Source: an uncultured Porphyromonas sp.
Lineage (GTDB): Bacteria; Bacteroidota; Bacteroidia; Bacteroidales; Porphyromonadaceae
Length of the DNA: 64,000 nucleotides
Assembly: GCF_905372525.1 (NCBI RefSeq)
Contig: NZ_CAJPPN010000006.1
Location: 9,418-73,417 of the forward strand
Reading direction: 5' to 3'
Shown: positions 60,386 to 64,000 of the stretch, one piece after another
Layout of the letters: the number at the start of each line of letters is the position of its first letter
Numbering within the stretch: the stretch's first letter is position 1
Notes under the pieces: generated by a model
Told to the model about the DNA's origin: nothing
Database searches by the model: none
Seen by the model: only the letters and a program-made list of their open reading frames with translations
Position numbers and translations under genes: made by a program

Positions 60386-62671
60386 ATGTACGTAACGCAA
60401 CGACTCTCTCTTGCCCTCGCCCTTAGCCTTGCTTTGCCCTTCCTAGGTGTCGCCCAGAGTAAGAAGCGACTCATCGATGAGGTCAATCCCTTCATCGGTA
60501 CGAGCAACTTCGGTACGACTAATCCTGGTGCTCTCGTCCCTAATGGTCTGATGAGCATTACCCCCTTCAACGTCATGGGCTCATCGGAGCTAAATAAGTA
60601 TGACAAGGATGCCCGCTGGTGGAGTACACCCTACAGTGCCGATAACAAGTTTTTCACGGGCTTCAGTCAGGTCAATCTCAGCGGGGTAGGCTGTCCTGAG
60701 CTAGGGAGTATCCTCCTCTCGGCCTCTACGGGAGACCTGGATGTGGACTATACACACTATGGTACGACTCTGAGTGAAGAGAAGGCGCACCCGGGCTACT
60801 ACACGGCACTCCTGGACAAGTATCAGATCCGAGCCGAGGTGAGTGCGACCCCGAGGACCTCCATCGCAGCCTTTACCTTCATCAAGGGGGGGAAGAGTAA
60901 TATCCTCATCAACCTCGGTCAGGGTCTGACCAATGAGAGTGGTGCTACCGTGCGCTTCCTCAATGACTCGACCCTCGTGGGCAGTAAGCTCATGGGTACC
61001 TTCTGCTACAATCCTCAGGCGGTCTTCAACCAATACTTTGCAATCCGTATCAGCCGGCGTGCCCCCCAGTGTGGCTACTGGAAGAAGCAACCCCCGATGC
61101 AGGGCGTAGAGGCGGAGTGGGATCATGACCACGGACGCTACAAGCTGTACCCTACCTACCGCAAGGAGATGAGTGGGAATGACGTCGGGGTATGGTTCAC
61201 CTTCGATACTCGCCCCGGCGAAGTCCTCTACGTCCAGACGGGAGTATCCTTTGTTAGTGCAGAGAATGCATTGCTGAACCTCGAGACCGAGCAGCGAAGC
61301 CTAGACTTTGCCTCGGTAAAGGCCTCTGCCGAGGATGCTTGGGAGCAAGCACTACGTGTCGTAGAGGTCGAGGGAGGGACACAGGAGCAGCGTACGGTCT
61401 TCTATACCGCTCTCTATCATCTGCTGATCCACCCCAATATCCTACAGGACGTCAATGGGGAATATCCGATGATGGCTAGCCTACGCACAGGTAAGACCAG
61501 CCACGACCGCTATACGGTCTACTCCCTATGGGATACTTACCGCAATGTCCATCCGCTCCTTAGCCTGCTCTATCCACAGAAGCAGCTCGCTATGGTACAG
61601 TCCATGCTCGATATGTACCGAGAGGGAGGTTGGCTCCCTAAGTGGGAACTCTATGGGCAGGAGACCCTGACGATGGAGGGGGATCCCTCACTGATCGTCC
61701 TTAACGACACGTGGCAGCGTGGCATACGGGACTTCGATGTCAATCTAGCCTATGAGGCGATGCTCAAGGGGGCGACGACGCGAGGAAAGGACAACCTCAT
61801 GCGCCCCGACAACGATGACTACCTGAGCCGAGGCTATGTACCGCTGAGGGAGAAGTTCGACAACTCTGTCTCCCATGCCCTAGAGTACTACCTAGCGGAC
61901 TGGAACCTCAGCCAGTTCGCCCGAAGCCTAGGGAAGGGGGATGCGGGGCTCTTCCACAAGCGCTCCCTAGGCTACCGTCATTACTATGACCGGGAGACGG
62001 GACTCCTACGTCCTATCCTGCCCGATGGGAAGTTCCTTACCCCCTTCAATCCCACCCTAGGCCGAGACTTCGAGCCCAACCCTGGCTTCCACGAGGGGAA
62101 CTCTTGGAACTATAGCTTCTTCGTCCCCCACGATATCCTAGGCCTGTGCAAACTAATGGGAGGGGAGCAGCGCTTTGTCAAGAAGCTACAGGGCATCTTC
62201 GATGAAGGGAACTACGATCCAGCCAATGAGCCCGATATCGTCTACCCCTACCTCTTCACCTACTTCCCTCGCGAGGCTTGGCGGACACAGCGTCTGACAA
62301 AGGAGCTCCTAGCTAAGCACTTCCACAATACTCCCTCGGGGATCCCGGGCAATGATGATACGGGGACGATGAGTGCCTGGGCGATCTATACGATGCTAGG
62401 CTTCTACCCAGACTGCCCTGGTAGCACGATGTATTCGCTGACTACCCCTACCTTTCCTCGGGTGACGATCCATTTGGATAAAAAATATTACAAGCAGCCG
62501 ACACTCGTCATCGAGCGTCGGGCAGAGCAGGGGACAGGAGGAGATTACTTCCAGAGTATAAAGGTGGGTAACAAGCTGTATAAGAGTACTTATCGGATAG
62601 ATAATTCTGCCCTCGTAGAGGCTGGTACACTGACGTTCCTCACCCAAGAAACTCCCCCTCGAGGTCGCTAG
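60386..62671 (+). CDS. Alpha-1,2-mannosidase family GH92
   Basis: A 761-residue exported enzyme. The signal peptide ends near GVAQS, then VNPFIGTSNFGTTNPGALVPNG is the conserved GH92 opening and GFSQVNLSGVGCPELGSILL follows. The (alpha/alpha)6 catalytic domain includes FYTALYHLLIHPNILQDV, YSLWDTYRNVHPLLSLLYP and GNDDTGTMSAWAIYTMLGFYP. GH92 enzymes are calcium-dependent exo-mannosidases acting on N-glycan or yeast mannan. Together with GH29 and GH32 it points to scavenging of host or dietary glycans. It is separated from recN by 151 bp with only weak hairpins. Confidence 0.94.
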   Translation: MYVTQRLSLALALSLALPFLGVAQSKKRLIDEVNPFIGTSNFGTTNPGALVPNGLMSITPFNVMGSSELNKYDKDARWWSTPYSADNKFFTGFSQVNLSGVGCPELGSILLSASTGDLDVDYTHYGTTLSEEKAHPGYYTALLDKYQIRAEVSATPRTSIAAFTFIKGGKSNILINLGQGLTNESGATVRFLNDSTLVGSKLMGTFCYNPQAVFNQYFAIRISRRAPQCGYWKKQPPMQGVEAEWDHDHGRYKLYPTYRKEMSGNDVGVWFTFDTRPGEVLYVQTGVSFVSAENALLNLETEQRSLDFASVKASAEDAWEQALRVVEVEGGTQEQRTVFYTALYHLLIHPNILQDVNGEYPMMASLRTGKTSHDRYTVYSLWDTYRNVHPLLSLLYPQKQLAMVQSMLDMYREGGWLPKWELYGQETLTMEGDPSLIVLNDTWQRGIRDFDVNLAYEAMLKGATTRGKDNLMRPDNDDYLSRGYVPLREKFDNSVSHALEYYLADWNLSQFARSLGKGDAGLFHKRSLGYRHYYDRETGLLRPILPDGKFLTPFNPTLGRDFEPNPGFHEGNSWNYSFFVPHDILGLCKLMGGEQRFVKKLQGIFDEGNYDPANEPDIVYPYLFTYFPREAWRTQRLTKELLAKHFHNTPSGIPGNDDTGTMSAWAIYTMLGFYPDCPGSTMYSLTTPTFPRVTIHLDKKYYKQPTLVIERRAEQGTGGDYFQSIKVGNKLYKSTYRIDNSALVEAGTLTFLTQETPPRGR

Positions 62672-62718
62672 GAAGGTCTAATAGAACGTAAAAATAATAA
62701 GTGTAAATGTCTACAATG

Positions 62719-62748
62719 GTTGTATAATCAAAAAAAGCCGTACATTTG
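62719..62748 (+). promoter_or_regulatory. Promoter of the HU gene
   Basis: TACATTTG at 62741-62748 is a perfect -7 box; GTTG at 62719-62722, 18 bp upstream, is a near -33 element. The leader is about 108 nt and contains the palindrome GTAGAGGCCCCTCTAC (62765-62780). Confidence 0.6.
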
Positions 62749-62861
62749 GTGCAGAATAAGGTGAGTAGAGGCCCCTCTACATCTAACACCAATAGTAGTA
62801 GGGGTACCCACCTTAGAGGTGAGACTATACAGCTCATTGTCCAACTCTAATAATAATCGTT

Positions 62862-63170
62862 ATGAACAAGACTGAATTCATCGCACGTGTAGCCGAAGAG
62901 GCTGGCCTAACGAAGGTCGATGCCCGTAAGGCCGTAGAAGCCTTCGCCGAAGTAGTCGCTGCCGAGCTCAAGAAGGGTGAGAAGATCGCTCTCCTCGGCT
63001 TCGGGACATTCTCTGTCGCTGACAAGCCAGCCCGCGAAGGTATCAACCCTGCCACCAAGCAGAAGATCCACATCCCTGCTCGCAAGGCTGTGAAGTTCAA
63101 GGCTGGTGCTGCCCTAGATCTCAATGCCGCTGTAGCCAAGAAGGCTCCCGCAAAGAAGGCTAAGAAGTAA
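62862..63170 (+). CDS. hup: HU-type nucleoid DNA-binding protein
   Basis: A 102-residue HU/IHF-family protein. NKTEFIARVAEEAGLTKVDA is the N-terminal helix pair and KIALLGFGTFSVADKPAREG the signature; PATKQKIHIPARKAVKFKAG forms the DNA-binding arms. A lysine/alanine-rich extension (AKKAPAKKAKK) replaces the usual ending and may add nonspecific DNA binding. It bends and compacts DNA. It has its own promoter and a terminator hairpin. Confidence 0.97.
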   Translation: MNKTEFIARVAEEAGLTKVDARKAVEAFAEVVAAELKKGEKIALLGFGTFSVADKPAREGINPATKQKIHIPARKAVKFKAGAALDLNAAVAKKAPAKKAKK

Positions 63171-63212
63171 GCCTCTCTGCCCCTAGGGGCAGCAAACACA
63201 ACAACCACACAA

Positions 63213-63258
63213 AGAGGCTACCCACATCCCCTCCCATAGAGGAGAGTGAGTAGCCTCT
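63213..63258 (+). terminator. Hairpin terminator after the HU gene
   Basis: AGAGGCTAC pairs with GTAGCCTCT (9 bp) around a long loop, followed by GCATTTA. A separate small perfect palindrome TGCCCCTAGGGGCA (63178-63191) lies directly after the stop codon. Confidence 0.55.
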
Positions 63259-63301
63259 GCATTTAGTATCACCCCACACAGGCTTATACCAACAAACATA
63301 C

Positions 63302-63589
63302 ATGATCCAGCTAAGAGAAGCAGAGGACAGCGGTCGCATGAGCTATATCCTAGATGACTCCAAGCGGGAGATAGGACATCTGACCTTCACGATCGCACCT
63401 GGCCAGATCGCTATAGCCGAGCATACGGTCGTCGATCCGTCGTACCAAGGGCTAGGCTTTGCGGGCGACCTTGCTACGGCCTTCTTCAGCTACTGCATCG
63501 AGCTAGGACTACGTGTCCGCCCTCTCTGCCCCTATATCGCGACCTATCTCAGGAGACACCCTGAGCTACAAGATATGGTCGTAGAGTGA
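63302..63589 (+). CDS. Small GNAT-like acetyltransferase (YjdJ type)
   Basis: A 95-residue protein. IGHLTFTIAPGQIAIAEHTVVDPSYQGLGFAGDLATAFFSYC gives the compact GNAT core seen in the short YjdJ-like family (N-acetyltransferase ATS domain), with the acetyl-CoA loop QGLGFAGDL. The substrate is unknown. It is a single gene between the HU terminator and a strong 20-bp-stem terminator. Confidence 0.85.
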   Translation: MIQLREAEDSGRMSYILDDSKREIGHLTFTIAPGQIAIAEHTVVDPSYQGLGFAGDLATAFFSYCIELGLRVRPLCPYIATYLRRHPELQDMVVE

Positions 63590-63611
63590 TCACTCCCAGA
63601 TATTAGATACT

Positions 63612-63657
63612 AGAGATGCCCCCTCACTCCCCTCTCCGGGAGTGAGGGGGCGTCTCT
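63612..63657 (+). terminator. Strong hairpin terminator after the small acetyltransferase
   Basis: AGAGATGCCCCCTCACTCCC pairs with its complement at 63638-63657 over 20 bp (one G-T wobble) with a 6-nt loop, followed by ATTTATAG. It lies 22 bp beyond the stop codon. Confidence 0.85.
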
Positions 63658-63772
63658 ATTTATAGTCTCGGATGAGTGTGTGCGGGTAGTATACTATCTC
63701 CCTAGGATACGGGGCTGGTCACCTTGCCACTATTATGACTGGTCTTCTATGACTGGTCTTCGCAGCAGGGCT

Positions 63773-64000
63773 GACGCATGAAATCACTATAGTGTGAGGG
63801 CAAGGTCGTGGGGGAGCATACGCCAAGATAGAAGTATCCGTGTCCTAGGTGTAGAGATCCCCAGCGTATACCTCCTACCTAGGAGGGATGAGTATACACG
63901 CGTGTACACAACTGTATACCCACGTGTACACAACAGTATACACGCGTGTACACAACTGTATACCCACGTGTACACAACAGTATACACGCGTGTACACAAC
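63773..64000 (+). repeat. 22-bp-unit palindromic repeat element, copy 5 (truncated at window edge)
   Basis: The left arm begins GACGCATGAAATC (63773) and ends CTACCTAGGAGGG. The array runs from 63893 to the edge: units start at 63893, 63915, 63937, 63959 and 63981, exactly 22 bp apart. Units 1, 3 and 5 are identical as far as visible (core TATACACGCGTGTACA) and units 2 and 4 are identical (TATACCCACGTGTACA), so the array has a 44-bp higher-order period. The array is longer than in the other copies and its right arm lies outside the window. Confidence 0.88.

Noticed and set aside
63787..63999. Minus-strand reading frame of 70 codons through the repeat array
   Set aside because: Composed of Tyr/Thr/Val/Cys/Arg repeats produced by the 22-bp units; no conserved start and equivalent frames occur by chance in the other copies.
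63893..64000. CRISPR-like array (short regular repeats at the right edge)
   Set aside because: Unit period is 22 bp with no variable 30-40 bp spacers, the repeats are palindromic and dispersed at four other sites, and no cas genes are present.

Overview
The window looks like chromosomal DNA of a Bacteroidota bacterium, most likely Porphyromonas or a close relative. The reasons are a SusC/SusD pair, a SecD-SecF fusion, DUF4836, DUF4301, DUF4476 and DUF5106-type proteins, lipoproteins with Bacteroidota-style signal peptides, -7 promoter boxes of the form TAnnTTTG, and almost no Shine-Dalgarno sequences. I see no rRNA, tRNA, CRISPR array, prophage, plasmid gene or transposase. Most of the window is core genome in minus-strand operons from about 1 to 48.8 kb (broken by three plus-strand genes at 9.2-11.7 kb), followed by plus-strand genes from 49.8 kb onward.

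Layout. 0-2.8 kb: partial GH29 fucosidase and a DUF4836 lipoprotein. 3-8.6 kb: dapB, lepB, a signal-peptidase paralogue that lacks the catalytic dyad, a WbqC-like gene and oligopeptidase B. 9.2-11.7 kb: three tandem lipoproteins with a BamE-like domain followed by DUF4476 repeats. 11.7-16.5 kb: rnhB, a SufS-type cysteine desulfurase, ssb, tsaB, xth, queC. 16.5-18.2 kb: an AspT/YidE-type transporter. 18.4-23.9 kb: coaX, an outer-membrane barrel, a TPR protein, lptC and a CorC/HlyC-type protein. 24-25.9 kb: rlmB-like methylase, threonylcarbamoyl-AMP synthase-like protein, ybeY. 26.7-29.6 kb: GH32 fructan hydrolase and a 2-hydroxyacid dehydrogenase. 29.7-33 kb: split chromate transporter, murI and a NamZ-type muramidase. 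33-38.7 kb: M13 peptidase, M24 aminopeptidase P and DUF4301. 39.6-41.4 kb: an unusual surface lipoprotein. 41.9-45.6 kb: cysS, a family 2 glycosyltransferase, a DUF5106-like lipoprotein and a MarR regulator. 45.8-48.8 kb: secDF. 49.8-54.7 kb: susC/susD. 55.3-60.2 kb: dnaN, a DnaQ-like exonuclease, coaBC, recN. 60.4-63.6 kb: GH92 mannosidase, HU and a small GNAT-like protein.

The feature that ordinary annotation misses is an intergenic repeat of about 300 bp present five times (near 8.9, 26.2, 39.0, 49.2 and 63.9 kb, in both orientations). Each copy has a left arm of about 115 bp, a central tandem array of 22-bp units built on the palindrome TGTACACGCGTGTACA, and a right arm containing CGCTCTAAGTA. 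Four copies have three units; the copy at the right edge has at least five, with a 44-bp alternating pattern, and runs off the window. It resembles the minisatellite-bearing MITE 'BrickBuilt' of P. gingivalis in architecture, but I cannot compare sequences here. A second family of near-identical GC-rich hairpins occurs at 26.5, 39.3 and 55.0 kb.

How the genes fit together: many products serve the envelope (Lpt, Sec, signal peptidase, SusCD, lipoproteins, peptidoglycan recycling) and protein or glycan scavenging (S9, M13 and M24 peptidases; GH29, GH32 and GH92 glycosidases). The rest is housekeeping for DNA replication and repair, RNA modification and cofactor synthesis. Functions are read from motifs only; no database search was possible.
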